From: Bacteroidota bacterium
GTDB lineage: Bacteria > Bacteroidota > Bacteroidia > Bacteroidales > Lentimicrobiaceae
NCBI GenBank assembly: GCA_023417935.1
Contig: JAEZDY010000009.1
Coordinates: 124,001-188,000, forward strand
DNA: 64,000 nucleotides
Direction of reading: 5' to 3'
Made by a program: the position numbers and the translations under genes. Shown piece after piece: positions 7,335 through 15,925 of this stretch (the stretch's first letter is position 1; every line of letters starts with the position of its first letter). The notes beneath the pieces were generated by a model that worked only from the letters and a program-made list of their open reading frames with translations, searched no databases and was not told the DNA's origin.

Positions 7335-9197
7335 TTATAGTTTCATGTATTCCTCAAACAAAACCTGCAAAAAGGACTTACCTTCTTTTCTTACTTCATC
7401 TTTATTATCCTCAGGCACAGTATCTTCGCTATAATGGTCAATTCGTGCTTCATAAACAAAATGGCCTTCCGGCGAAACCCAGCCAAGTCCTTCCTCAAAA
7501 GAATAGTAAGCAAAGTGTGGCGAATATGGGTTAAACAGGTCTCTGCTCCACTTGAAAGGCGTACTATCAAGATCAAGCTGCTTCATCAGGGTTGTGGCCA
7601 GATCCATTTGATTTGAAAGCCTCTGAACCTTATGCCCCCTGAATTCCTCTTTTATTACATCACCGTAAAAAAGCATAGGGATCTTATGGTAGGCAGGGGT
7701 CGTAAAACTATAATTCCTGTAGGAGTTATGGCTATGGTCAGCTACTATTATGAACAGCGTATTCTTATACCAGGGCTGTTCACGTGCTTCCCTGAAGTAG
7801 TTGCCCAAACACCTGTCAGTATAGTAGGCTGAATTGATATAATCGTTTTCATTGCCTCCCCAGTCAAACACATTCTCCATGGGCTGATCATACGGCGAAT
7901 GCGAACTAAGCGTGAACAGTGACGAGAAAAAAGGTTGCTTTTCATTGTTCAGATCTGCAAGCTGGCGCGACAGTACAAACTCATCATGCACACCAAGCTT
8001 TCCGCGCAGAACATCATTCCCGAAGTCAGTATGTTCAACAACTTTGGTGAAGCCGTTATGCAATATATATCCTTTTATGTTCCCATATCTCAGTTGTCCC
8101 CCGAAATAGAAGGAGGTGCTGTAGCCATTGTCGATCAGGCTATGGGTTATCGTGTGAAGCTTGCTGAATTTCTCAGGCTGTACGGTAACAGATGAAATGG
8201 GGTGTGCAGGGAAACCACTGAATATGCTTCCCATGGCCTGTTCACTGCGTGGTCCCGTAGCATGCATGTTCGTGAAAAGTATCCCTGATTTTTCAAGTTC
8301 ATGAAATTCAGGTGTTATGCCCGGCTCTCCCCCCATTGACTCAATAAGATCGGCCGACCAGCTTTCAAGGATTATTAATACAATGTTCGGTTTAGTGGTT
8401 GTAAGGACTTTAACAGTGGTATCGCGCGGCAATTCATATATCCTGTCCACCACCGCCCTTGCCTCGTTGATATCATAAAAGCTGTAGGGGTTCTTGCCAA
8501 AGTTCTTGTAGTTTTCTATAATGCTGATTGACAGGTTAAAAGCCGAATTAACTGAAGCCAGGTTAAGGATATTATAATTTGAGTAATACGACTCACTCTG
8601 GTTTATCGGTATAGGTTGCCATCCTCCCCTGGCGCCCAGTACCAGTAATGGAAGGGTGATGATCAGCATAAGCGGGGCGCTCAAATACCAGCGTTTAACT
8701 GTTCCGGTTATCTCTGTAAAGAAGAATTTCCTGTAAAGCAGGTAACTACCCAGGCTTTGAAGCACGAACAGAACGATCAGCAGGAAAAAGGTAAATGTGG
8801 ATGAGGAATTATATATCTCTTCCGGATTCTGAAGATACATTAAGGCTTTATAAGGCATCTTGGTCTTCCATTCAGGATATATTCCCAGTTCTGCCGTGGT
8901 AAGCAGGGCGAATATCACAATCGCGGCAAGCGTATAGTAGTTGTTCAGCTTGTTAAGCCAGCCGGGGCTGTAGAAGGTTTGAATTACCAGGATAAAGAAA
9001 GGAAAAACCAGCACATAGCAGGCTGTTGCCAGATCGAGGGGCAGGGCATGCCAGAATGCTGCCAGTGCTTCCCCTGTTTTAATACCTTCTGTATTTATAA
9101 GCTTAATGTTATAAAGTAAAAAGATAGCTCTCGAAATAAAGAAAAACAGCATCCAAAAAGCCAGTTGCCTGAGTAACGAGGCAATTATTTTCTTCAT
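7335..9197 (-). CDS. LtaS/MdoB-like sulfatase-fold membrane phosphotransferase
   Basis: This 620-residue protein has five N-terminal membrane helices (roughly 10-195) and an extracytoplasmic alkaline phosphatase/sulfatase-fold domain. Metal and nucleophile positions of the LtaS family are present: Glu in NIVLIILES (near 278), the nucleophile position in GPRSEQ as Ser rather than Thr (near 318), and Asp-His in VADHSH (near 486-487). Family members transfer phosphoglycerol or phosphoethanolamine from lipids to envelope glycans or lipids. Bacteroidota make no lipoteichoic acid, so the acceptor is open. It heads a two-gene operon with the histidine kinase and is divergent from a glycan-synthesis trio, suggesting envelope decoration. 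Confidence 0.85.
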   Translation of the reverse strand: MKKIIASLLRQLAFWMLFFFISRAIFLLYNIKLINTEGIKTGEALAAFWHALPLDLATACYVLVFPFFILVIQTFYSPGWLNKLNNYYTLAAIVIFALLTTAELGIYPEWKTKMPYKALMYLQNPEEIYNSSSTFTFFLLIVLFVLQSLGSYLLYRKFFFTEITGTVKRWYLSAPLMLIITLPLLVLGARGGWQPIPINQSESYYSNYNILNLASVNSAFNLSISIIENYKNFGKNPYSFYDINEARAVVDRIYELPRDTTVKVLTTTKPNIVLIILESWSADLIESMGGEPGITPEFHELEKSGILFTNMHATGPRSEQAMGSIFSGFPAHPISSVTVQPEKFSKLHTITHSLIDNGYSTSFYFGGQLRYGNIKGYILHNGFTKVVEHTDFGNDVLRGKLGVHDEFVLSRQLADLNNEKQPFFSSLFTLSSHSPYDQPMENVFDWGGNENDYINSAYYTDRCLGNYFREAREQPWYKNTLFIIVADHSHNSYRNYSFTTPAYHKIPMLFYGDVIKEEFRGHKVQRLSNQMDLATTLMKQLDLDSTPFKWSRDLFNPYSPHFAYYSFEEGLGWVSPEGHFVYEARIDHYSEDTVPEDNKDEVRKEGKSFLQVLFEEYMKL

Positions 9198-9221
9198 CAG
9201 GTATAGTACAATTTTGCCTCA

Positions 9222-9250
9222 CAAAAATAGGGTATTCTTTGAATAATCAA
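9222..9250 (-). promoter_or_regulatory. Promoter of the LtaS-like/histidine kinase operon
   Basis: On the minus strand TATTTTTG (9222-9229) matches the -7 box and a TTG (9248-9250) lies 18 bp upstream of it, close to the usual -33 spacing. The box is 25 bp from the LtaS-like ATG. Confidence 0.6.
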
Positions 9251-9333
9251 GGTAATAACGCATTTTTTACTAATTTCAGCCTTCAGTTAAGCTTATACTC
9301 ATGGCTTTTATTCATTCTTCAACAAAAACTTGA

Positions 9334-9341
9334 TATTTTTG
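9334..9341 (+). promoter_or_regulatory. -7 promoter box of the glycosyltransferase operon
   Basis: TATTTTTG, 22 bp before the ATG at 9364, matches TAnnTTTG. No good -33 TTTG is seen. It is divergent from the LtaS-like promoter, so both operons share a 166-bp control region. Confidence 0.5.
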
Positions 9342-9363
9342 CAGTAAATCACATTCCATATCA

Positions 9364-10362
9364 ATGATTCACCCCGACCATAATCACGCAGCACAACTTT
9401 CAAAGGATAATTTAATGGACCAGCCCCTGTTAAGCGTTATAATTTGTGTTTATAACGAAGAAGAGAACATTAAACCCCTGAATAAGTGGATCAACGATTC
9501 ATTGGTGGGCATTAACTATGAAATTGTTTATGTTGATGACGGGTCAACTGACTCAACAATCAGGCAGATCAGGGAACTTGGTGATGAAAAGGTAGTACTC
9601 GTTGAACTGCGGAAGAATTTTGGACAGAGCTCTGCGCTGTATGCCGGTATTGAACAGGCAAAGGGTGAATACATGGTAACTATGGATGGTGATCTGCAGA
9701 ATGATCCCTCTGATATTCCCATGATGCTGAATCTTGCTATTGAACATGAATGGGATCTGGTAGCAGGTATCCGCAAAAACAGGCAGGATGGAATGTTCCT
9801 GAGGAAAATACCCAGCAAAATTGCCAATTCCATTATCAGGAACAGCACCGGCGTGCAAATAAAGGATTACGGCTGTACACTTAAGGTTTTCAAGAGTGAT
9901 CTTGCCAAGAACATAGGCCTTTATGGCGAACTGCACCGGTTCATACCCGTACTTGCCAGCCTCGAAGGTGCCCGCATTACCCAGGTGGATGTGAAGCATC
10001 ATGCCCGTGAGTTTGGGAAATCAAAGTATGGCATCAACCGCACTATGAAGGTTATTATTGATCTTTTGCTGGTGCTCTTTTTCAAGAAATACATGCAAAA
10101 ACCAATGCACCTGTTCGGTACCATGGGGCTCCTGCTGGCTTTCGTTGGTTTGGTGATCAATACGTATTTCCTTTTCCAGAAAATTGCCGGCCATGAAATA
10201 TGGGGTAAACCGATGCTCCTGCTAGGCATATTGCTTGTAATATCAGGTATTCAACTGATAACTGTTGGTATTATTGCCGATATACAGATGCGTACCTATT
10301 ATGAATCGCAGAACAAACGTCCATATAAGATACGTAAGGTTCACACTTTTAAGGGTAAATGA
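9364..10362 (+). CDS. Family 2 glycosyltransferase, polyprenyl-phosphate sugar synthase type
   Basis: This 332-residue protein has a GT-A domain at the N-terminus: SVIICVYNEEENI, then VDDGSTDST and MDGDLQNDP (the DxD-type nucleotide-sugar and metal site). Two C-terminal membrane helices follow (about 235-295). This layout is that of GtrB/ArnC/DPM1-like enzymes, which attach a sugar from a nucleotide sugar to undecaprenyl phosphate on the inner face of the inner membrane. A second in-frame ATG at codon 18 (MDQPLLSVII) is a possible start. The next gene overlaps by 4 bp (ATGA), so the products are translationally coupled. Confidence 0.88.
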   Translation: MIHPDHNHAAQLSKDNLMDQPLLSVIICVYNEEENIKPLNKWINDSLVGINYEIVYVDDGSTDSTIRQIRELGDEKVVLVELRKNFGQSSALYAGIEQAKGEYMVTMDGDLQNDPSDIPMMLNLAIEHEWDLVAGIRKNRQDGMFLRKIPSKIANSIIRNSTGVQIKDYGCTLKVFKSDLAKNIGLYGELHRFIPVLASLEGARITQVDVKHHAREFGKSKYGINRTMKVIIDLLLVLFFKKYMQKPMHLFGTMGLLLAFVGLVINTYFLFQKIAGHEIWGKPMLLLGILLVISGIQLITVGIIADIQMRTYYESQNKRPYKIRKVHTFKGK

Positions 10363-11249
10363 AAAATATCTTCAAAGCTTTCCTTAAGATCGCGCTCTCG
10401 GTTATAGTACTGTATTATGTATTCACCAAAATTGACATCAGGGAAGTTTACGGTATCATCAAATCAGCCAATTTCTTTTATCTAACGGCAGCCCTTATTC
10501 TTTTTGCCTTCTCAAAAGTTGTTTCCTCTTTCCGGTTGAACTACTATTTTAAAGCTGTAAACCTTCCCCTGACTGAAAAGAGCAATCTGCGGTTGTACCT
10601 GCTCGGCATGTATTATAACCTGTTCCTGCCCGGAGGTATTGGCGGCGATGGGTATAAAGTATGGCTGCTTAATAAAAAGTTCGGGATAAAGATCAAAGAT
10701 CTGTTCTGGAGTGTGATGATCGACAGGGTTAACGGCGTTTATGCGCTGTTTGTACTGGCCTTGCTGATGGTGCCATTCCTTAACCTTGACAGAGCATTCA
10801 CCATAGGTGCCATTGCATTGATCCCCGTATCCCTGGCTGTCTTCGTGATGGTACATAAGCTCAGTTTCAGGCGGTTTTATCAAGTAATAGCCCAAACAAC
10901 CTTCCTTTCGGTGGCCGTGCAATTACTGCAGCTTGGCGCTGCGGTCTTTATACTGTTTGCAAACGACTCTTTCGGAAATCTGCCGGCTTATTTATTCCTG
11001 TTCCTGGTTTCGTCAATCGTGGCAACACTGCCCATCACCATAGGCGGCATCGGGTCACGGGAGGTCACTTTCCTCTTCGGCGCCAAACTGCTGAATTTAG
11101 ATATCCATTTATCCATAGCGCTCAGCCTTTTGTTCTATATCATCACGGTGATAGTTTCAATTTGTGGCGTATATTACAGCTTTAATTCCAATGCATTGAA
11201 ATTGCAGGTTGAACATCAGGCAGATAATCATTCAAATGTGCTATTATGA
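10359..11249 (+). CDS. Flippase-like / lysylphosphatidylglycerol synthase TM-region family protein
   Basis: This 296-residue integral membrane protein has about seven or eight hydrophobic segments. It carries the family motif LPGGIGGDGYKVWLL (about 89-103) and a second glycine-rich motif TIGGIGSREV (about 227-236). It is the UPF0104/AglD-like family (PF03706), without the aminoacyl-transfer domain of full MprF. Members are often paired with polyprenyl-phosphate sugar synthases and are proposed to help move or use lipid-linked sugars. It overlaps both neighbours by 4 bp, so the three genes almost surely act together. Confidence 0.85.
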   Translation: MKNIFKAFLKIALSVIVLYYVFTKIDIREVYGIIKSANFFYLTAALILFAFSKVVSSFRLNYYFKAVNLPLTEKSNLRLYLLGMYYNLFLPGGIGGDGYKVWLLNKKFGIKIKDLFWSVMIDRVNGVYALFVLALLMVPFLNLDRAFTIGAIALIPVSLAVFVMVHKLSFRRFYQVIAQTTFLSVAVQLLQLGAAVFILFANDSFGNLPAYLFLFLVSSIVATLPITIGGIGSREVTFLFGAKLLNLDIHLSIALSLLFYIITVIVSICGVYYSFNSNALKLQVEHQADNHSNVLL

Positions 11250-12181
11250 ATAATATTGTCATAACCGGGGCAGCAGGTTTTATCGGGTCAAACCTTACCG
11301 CGGCCTTGCTCAGAATGGGCACGAGGGTCATTGGAATCGACAATTTCGATACTTATTATGATCCTTCGATAAAAAGAAGGAACATTGCCGGCTTCAGCAC
11401 CTCCCCTCTTTTTGTTATGCATGAAGGTGATATCAGGGATAAGCTGTTTCTCAAAAAGGTATTGTCAGAATCCTCACCCGGTTGCGTGGTGCATCTGGCT
11501 GCAAGAGCCGGGGTGCGCCCGTCAATTGAAGATCCTGAACTGTACTATGATGTGAATGTAAAAGGCACCCTGAATCTTCTTGAGGTGCTGAGGGAATTGA
11601 AGATCAATAACATGGTCTTCGCCTCTTCTTCTTCCGTATACGGGAATAACAAAAAAACACCTTTTTCAGAGACTGACAATGTTGACTACCCCATTTCACC
11701 CTATGCCGCTACCAAAAAGGCCGGTGAACTGCTTTGTTACAACTATCATCATCTGTATAACCTTAATGTGTTCTGCCTGCGCTATTTCACCGTTTACGGG
11801 CATAACCAGCGCCCTGAAATGGCAATACAGCAGTTCGGGCGCCTTATCCGCGAAGGCAAACCTGTTACCATGTATGGCGATGGCACTACCCGTCGTGATT
11901 ATACCTACATTGATGATATCGTGTCGGGCATTATCGCTTCCATCAACCGCGTTAAAGGTTATGAGATCATCAACCTGGGCAACAATAAAACCGTGGAGCT
12001 GAAATACCTGATACAGTTAATTGGCCGTACACTTGGTAAGGAGGTCACCATAAACAAACTCCCCGTTCAGCCCGGCGATGTTGAAATTACCTATGCTGAT
12101 ATCAGCAAGGCAAAAGCACTGCTCGGCTACAATCCTCAGTATTCAATTGAGGACGGCGTGAAAGAAATGTTCAAATCATAA
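11246..12181 (+). CDS. NAD-dependent nucleotide-sugar epimerase/dehydratase
   Basis: This 311-residue extended short-chain dehydrogenase has the NAD loop GAAGFIGSN (8-16), the catalytic Ser region SSSSVYG (about 126-132) and YAATKKAGE (the YxxxK pair). The stretch from YAATKK to YNYHHLYNL resembles UDP-glucuronate 4-epimerases (CapI/LpsL type), but UDP-glucose 4-epimerase or a related reaction is possible. As the third gene of the overlapping trio it probably supplies the nucleotide sugar used by the glycosyltransferase. It is cytosolic. Confidence 0.85.
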   Translation: MNNIVITGAAGFIGSNLTAALLRMGTRVIGIDNFDTYYDPSIKRRNIAGFSTSPLFVMHEGDIRDKLFLKKVLSESSPGCVVHLAARAGVRPSIEDPELYYDVNVKGTLNLLEVLRELKINNMVFASSSSVYGNNKKTPFSETDNVDYPISPYAATKKAGELLCYNYHHLYNLNVFCLRYFTVYGHNQRPEMAIQQFGRLIREGKPVTMYGDGTTRRDYTYIDDIVSGIIASINRVKGYEIINLGNNKTVELKYLIQLIGRTLGKEVTINKLPVQPGDVEITYADISKAKALLGYNPQYSIEDGVKEMFKS

Positions 12182-12191
12182 ATTATCATCC

Positions 12192-13052
12192 ATGAAACTA
12201 CCATACCACGCGCTTAAAGCGATTGTACTGATTGCCTTTTCGTTGTCAGTTTATGCCTGCACCAAGGAGAAAACCGAACCGCCTGTTGTGCCCCCTGCCC
12301 CAATTGTAAAGCCGGTGATCGATAGTTTGTCGCTTTCGCCCGACAATAAACAGCTTACCATCTATTTCAGCCAGGGGGTTTTCGGCTATAGCAATGGGGA
12401 TGAACTGGTGCCAGTAAGTGATCAGCACCTCCATCTTAAACTAACCGGCGGACAGGCACTGCTTGACAGCACGCGTGTTGCACATGTTGCCGGCGACTCA
12501 GTTGCGCATGTTACACTGCACATATCCGGTGTGATCAATGGCCATGAAGTGATGGAAGTACAGGCCGCAAACGACTCGTCGGTGATGAATCTTAAGCATC
12601 ATTACCTTGTTAAGGAAGTGAAAACCACACCGCTGCACGAAACCGGTATCTTTGGCTTCTGGGTCTCAACAGGCGCCAACCTCTCCCCTTTGTTCCAGCA
12701 GTTTAATTTTGATTCGGTGCTTATGGAATATAAAGCTGATGGCACTTATACCTTTGAAACGATCAAAACCGGAAGTATCCACAATTATTTAAGAGGCACA
12801 TATACACAATCGAAGAACGAGGCCTATGGTTTGTGGATCATAAAAATGTACCAGCAGTTACCTGTTGAATCAACAATGGAGGGAATTTTTGCCCTTGAGA
12901 ATGCAAGTCCCGTGGTACTGACCTATGAAACCGTGCAAACCTTTCCTGTGATACCGGAGCTTACACCCCCTCACCCTGCCGGAGGTTTTGGCAGTTCAGG
13001 GATCTTCGGTGAGGAAAATATCCAGACATTTATAAAAGTTTCCGTTCATTAA
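12192..13052 (+). CDS. Lipoprotein with N-terminal Ig-like domain, function unknown
   Basis: A 286-residue protein with a lipoprotein signal ending SVYAC (Cys23), followed by a proline-rich linker (KTEPPVVPPAPIVKP). The next 100 residues have the alternating strand pattern of a bacterial Ig-like (SbsA-type) domain, starting PVIDSLSLSPDNKQLTIYF. The C-terminal half is beta-rich and contains GTYTQSKNEAYGLWIIK, loosely like lipocalin-type domains of Bacteroidota lipoproteins. It starts 10 bp after the epimerase and may be part of that operon. I do not recognise a specific function. Confidence 0.7.
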   Translation: MKLPYHALKAIVLIAFSLSVYACTKEKTEPPVVPPAPIVKPVIDSLSLSPDNKQLTIYFSQGVFGYSNGDELVPVSDQHLHLKLTGGQALLDSTRVAHVAGDSVAHVTLHISGVINGHEVMEVQAANDSSVMNLKHHYLVKEVKTTPLHETGIFGFWVSTGANLSPLFQQFNFDSVLMEYKADGTYTFETIKTGSIHNYLRGTYTQSKNEAYGLWIIKMYQQLPVESTMEGIFALENASPVVLTYETVQTFPVIPELTPPHPAGGFGSSGIFGEENIQTFIKVSVH

Positions 13053-13062
13053 GCATTTAATT

Positions 13063-13070
13063 TATATTTG
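13063..13070 (+). promoter_or_regulatory. -7 promoter box before the PLP-homeostasis gene
   Basis: TATATTTG lies 26 bp before the ATG at 13097, in the only sizeable gap since 12191. It suggests separate transcription of the downstream pair. No -33 element is clear. Confidence 0.5.
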
Positions 13071-13096
13071 CAACTGCCATCTCCAACAAGGTCAAT

Positions 13097-13756
13097 ATGC
13101 ACAAAGTTAAAATGCTTCTGAATGAGCTGCCTCAACAGGTGAAACTGGTTGCTGTAAGTAAAACCCATACTGTTGATGAGATCATGCAGGTGTATAATGC
13201 CGGCATCAGGGACTTTGGTGAGAATAAAGTGCAGGAAATGCTTGCAAAGCAGCCTCTGCTTCCGCCTGATATCAACTGGCACCTTATCGGGCATCTGCAA
13301 ACAAACAAGGTGAAATTTGTGGCCCCGTTCGTTTCCCTCATACAGAGTGCCGACAGTTTAAAACTGCTGCAGGAGATCAACGCGCAGGCTCTTAAAAATA
13401 ACCGTGTTATCGATTGCCTGCTGCAGATATACATCGCCGCAGAGGATACAAAGTACGGCCTTGATTTTAAGGAAGCTGAAGCCCTTATCGCATCAGGCAG
13501 CATCAGCCGGCTTACCAATGTGCGCATCACCGGCCTTATGGGCATGGCAACATTTACTGACGATACAGCACAGATTCAAAAGGAATTCAGGTCGCTGAAC
13601 GCATTTTTCAACAGGTTAAAAAACAATTATTTTACTGATCAGGAGTTCTCTGTCCTGTCAATGGGCATGACCTCCGACTATAAAATAGCCATTGAGGAAG
13701 GCAGTACCATGGTAAGGATCGGCACTGCCCTGTTTGGTGAAAGAGTTATTAAATAA
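13097..13756 (+). CDS. Pyridoxal phosphate homeostasis protein (YggS/PROSC family)
   Basis: This 219-residue single-domain fold type III PLP protein has no enzymatic activity known in the family; it buffers cytosolic PLP and influences amino acid pools. The PLP Lys is in LVAVSKTH (Lys22). Other family signatures follow: FGENKVQE, WHLIGHLQTNK, LMGMATF, LSMGMTSDY and VRIGTALFGER at the end. The length is normal. It sits between two lipoprotein genes, 22 bp before the next; that pairing gives no functional hint. Confidence 0.93.
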   Translation: MHKVKMLLNELPQQVKLVAVSKTHTVDEIMQVYNAGIRDFGENKVQEMLAKQPLLPPDINWHLIGHLQTNKVKFVAPFVSLIQSADSLKLLQEINAQALKNNRVIDCLLQIYIAAEDTKYGLDFKEAEALIASGSISRLTNVRITGLMGMATFTDDTAQIQKEFRSLNAFFNRLKNNYFTDQEFSVLSMGMTSDYKIAIEEGSTMVRIGTALFGERVIK

Positions 13757-13778
13757 ATATAAATAATACACAATCGTT

Positions 13779-15494
13779 ATGGTCACAAACATTAAATCCC
13801 TTAAAAGCTTCCTATTCGCTATTACCTTAACGCTTCTTATAGCTGCCTGCGGTGAAAAGGACAAAGATCCCGTTGTTACAAAAGCGGCACCTACCGTAAC
13901 GCTGTCAGCTGCCCAGGCATCAGCAGCTCCCGGCACGCATGCCGCCACTACGGTTTCTGTTACAGCTCCCGCCGGATTGAAGAAAATAACTGTCAACAAA
14001 AACGGCAGTTTCCTGCTCGAACAGGGATTCAATTTTGAGAAATCAACCTCCTATACTTTCTCCTTCCTTATCGACGAAGGCCTCACCACCGGCTCAACAG
14101 TCAATTATGCGATTGAAGCGCTCGACTCACTCGACCAGAAGTCAGAACAAAAGGTGTTTACCGTAACCGTAACCGAGGCGCCAAACCGTGAAGTGGTGGA
14201 AGTTACCGCCGATATCTCTGCCTCCACCACCTGGACGGCCGATAAGATCTGGCGCATCAATAATATCGTGAAGGTCAATGACGGGGCTGTCCTCACCATT
14301 GAGCCGGGTACTACAGTGTTTGGTGCTTCTGATACCAAGGGAACACTGCTCGTGATGCGTGGCGGTAAAATTATAGCCGACGGTACTGCCTCCTCCCCTA
14401 TCATCTTTACCTCTGATGAACCGCCGGCAAGCCGTGCCCAGGGCGACTGGGGAGGCATCGTTATCTGTGGCAAAGCACCCAACAACCAGGGCAATTCAAT
14501 CACCCTCGAAGGCAATTACGGCGCTACACACGGCGGTACCATTGCCAACGACAATTCAGGCATACTCCGCTATGTAAGGATTGAATATGCCGGTAAGGAA
14601 TTCCAGGATAACCAGGAGATCAATGCCCTTACCCTCGCCAGTGTCGGCAACGCTACGGTGATTGAATATGTGCAGTGCTCCTATAGTGTGGATGATTCTT
14701 TTGAATTCTTCGGCGGCACGGTAAACGCCAAATACCTTATTTCATACATGTGTGAGGACGATGACTTTGATTTCGACCTTGGCCATGCAGGTTTTATCCA
14801 GTTTGCCCTCGCCATCAGAAACTATGCCTGGGCCGATAAGTACTTCTCTAACGGACTGGAATTCGACAATGTTTTTTCAGGTGCTGCAGCTACGCCCTTT
14901 ACCCAGACTGTTCTGTCGAATATTACAATAATAGGCGCTAAATATTCAGCTGAGAATCTTGTTGATGCACGCATGCAGAATGCCGCCCATATCCGCACCA
15001 ACAGCATGCCCAGTATTTATAATTCATTTTTGACAGGCTTTCCTGTTGGCATTTTCATCGACGATACCAAGCCCGGGGCAAGTGTTAATGCAGTGAACAA
15101 TGATCTCCAGGTAAGGAATGTGGTCCTTGCCGGTGTTGAAAACTGGGGCAACAACAACTGGGGCGGCAGCAGCGGCAATGCCAATGCACCGCTTAAAAAG
15201 ATCAATGCACCTGCCTTTTTTGATATAGATGCCTGGTTTAATATCACCGGCTCAGGCAACACCATACTCCCCAAATGGCAGGATGCCGGCATTGACCAGA
15301 GCATATACACCTCAACCACGCCCAAGCTCACCCCCAATGCAGGTTCAATGTTACTAACCGCTGCCAATTGGAATAATACGCCAAAAGCATCAGGTACTTT
15401 CTTTGAGCAGGTTACTTTCGCCGGTGCTTTCGGTACTACCGACTGGACTGCAGGCTGGTGCAACTGGGATCCGCAAAGTGTTGTTCATCAATAA
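13779..15494 (+). CDS. Large surface-type lipoprotein with beta-helix-like repeats
   Basis: A 571-residue protein with a lipoprotein signal ending LLIAAC (Cys near 25) followed by GEKDKDP. Residues about 35-130 look like an Ig-like domain. From about 145 on the sequence has short repeated strands rich in Gly, Asn and Asp (WRINNIVKVNDGAVLTIEPG, GKIIADGTASSPIIFTSDEP, GDWGGIVICGKAP) typical of right-handed beta-helix proteins annotated as hypothetical lipoproteins in Bacteroidota. It has no T9SS sorting domain. It is probably attached to the outer membrane and may bind polysaccharide, but this is inference. G+C is visibly higher here (about half, by hand count of one line) than in the right half of the window. 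Confidence 0.72.
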   Translation: MVTNIKSLKSFLFAITLTLLIAACGEKDKDPVVTKAAPTVTLSAAQASAAPGTHAATTVSVTAPAGLKKITVNKNGSFLLEQGFNFEKSTSYTFSFLIDEGLTTGSTVNYAIEALDSLDQKSEQKVFTVTVTEAPNREVVEVTADISASTTWTADKIWRINNIVKVNDGAVLTIEPGTTVFGASDTKGTLLVMRGGKIIADGTASSPIIFTSDEPPASRAQGDWGGIVICGKAPNNQGNSITLEGNYGATHGGTIANDNSGILRYVRIEYAGKEFQDNQEINALTLASVGNATVIEYVQCSYSVDDSFEFFGGTVNAKYLISYMCEDDDFDFDLGHAGFIQFALAIRNYAWADKYFSNGLEFDNVFSGAAATPFTQTVLSNITIIGAKYSAENLVDARMQNAAHIRTNSMPSIYNSFLTGFPVGIFIDDTKPGASVNAVNNDLQVRNVVLAGVENWGNNNWGGSSGNANAPLKKINAPAFFDIDAWFNITGSGNTILPKWQDAGIDQSIYTSTTPKLTPNAGSMLLTAANWNNTPKASGTFFEQVTFAGAFGTTDWTAGWCNWDPQSVVHQ

Positions 15495-15859
15495 TTTCTA
15501 TTGTGATTCCGGTTTCTTACTCGGTATATTTCAGTTATTATAATTTTCATTGTTAGGTTCTCTAATTCTTATTGGATAGCTGGAAATCCTTATTATCCTG
15601 GTTCATTTGAGTTTATCCTCTCTTCCGCGAAACCAAAGGCGATTTTCAAGTTAAAAATTTTAGTGGATAATGGTTTTAGATTGATTCAAATCCACCAAGT
15701 ATTAATCAAGTATTAAGCATGTTATAACAATGTACAAGTACAAGCTTATACTAGGTTGATATTAAGTTGATACAAGGTTGTAACAAAGTTGCATTAAATG
15801 AATTAAAAATGCAAATGCACTTCAAATGTAAAAAACCACTTTAAGATTTCTGTTATTGC
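15495..15859. other. Gene-free AT-rich gap between convergent genes
   Basis: No coding frame of note. The only structure is a degenerate 11-12 bp direct repeat at 15753-15797 (AGGTTGATATTA, AGTTGATACAA, GGTTGTAACAA, AGTTGCATTAA). A terminator for the minus-strand gene lies at its right edge. No terminator is visible for the plus-strand lipoprotein gene. Confidence 0.5.
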
Positions 15860-15892
15860 AAAAAAAAGGAGTTGCCGATTCCGCAACTCCTT
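15860..15892 (-). terminator. Rho-independent terminator of the M14 peptidase gene
   Basis: A perfect 10-bp stem (15866-15875 with 15883-15892). On the minus strand it is followed by a run of eight T (plus-strand A run 15860-15867, partly in the stem). It ends transcription of the DUF6913-dapA-M14 group. Confidence 0.88.
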
Positions 15893-15925
15893 AACGATTT
15901 AAAGTATGAGGTAGATCATTGATAT

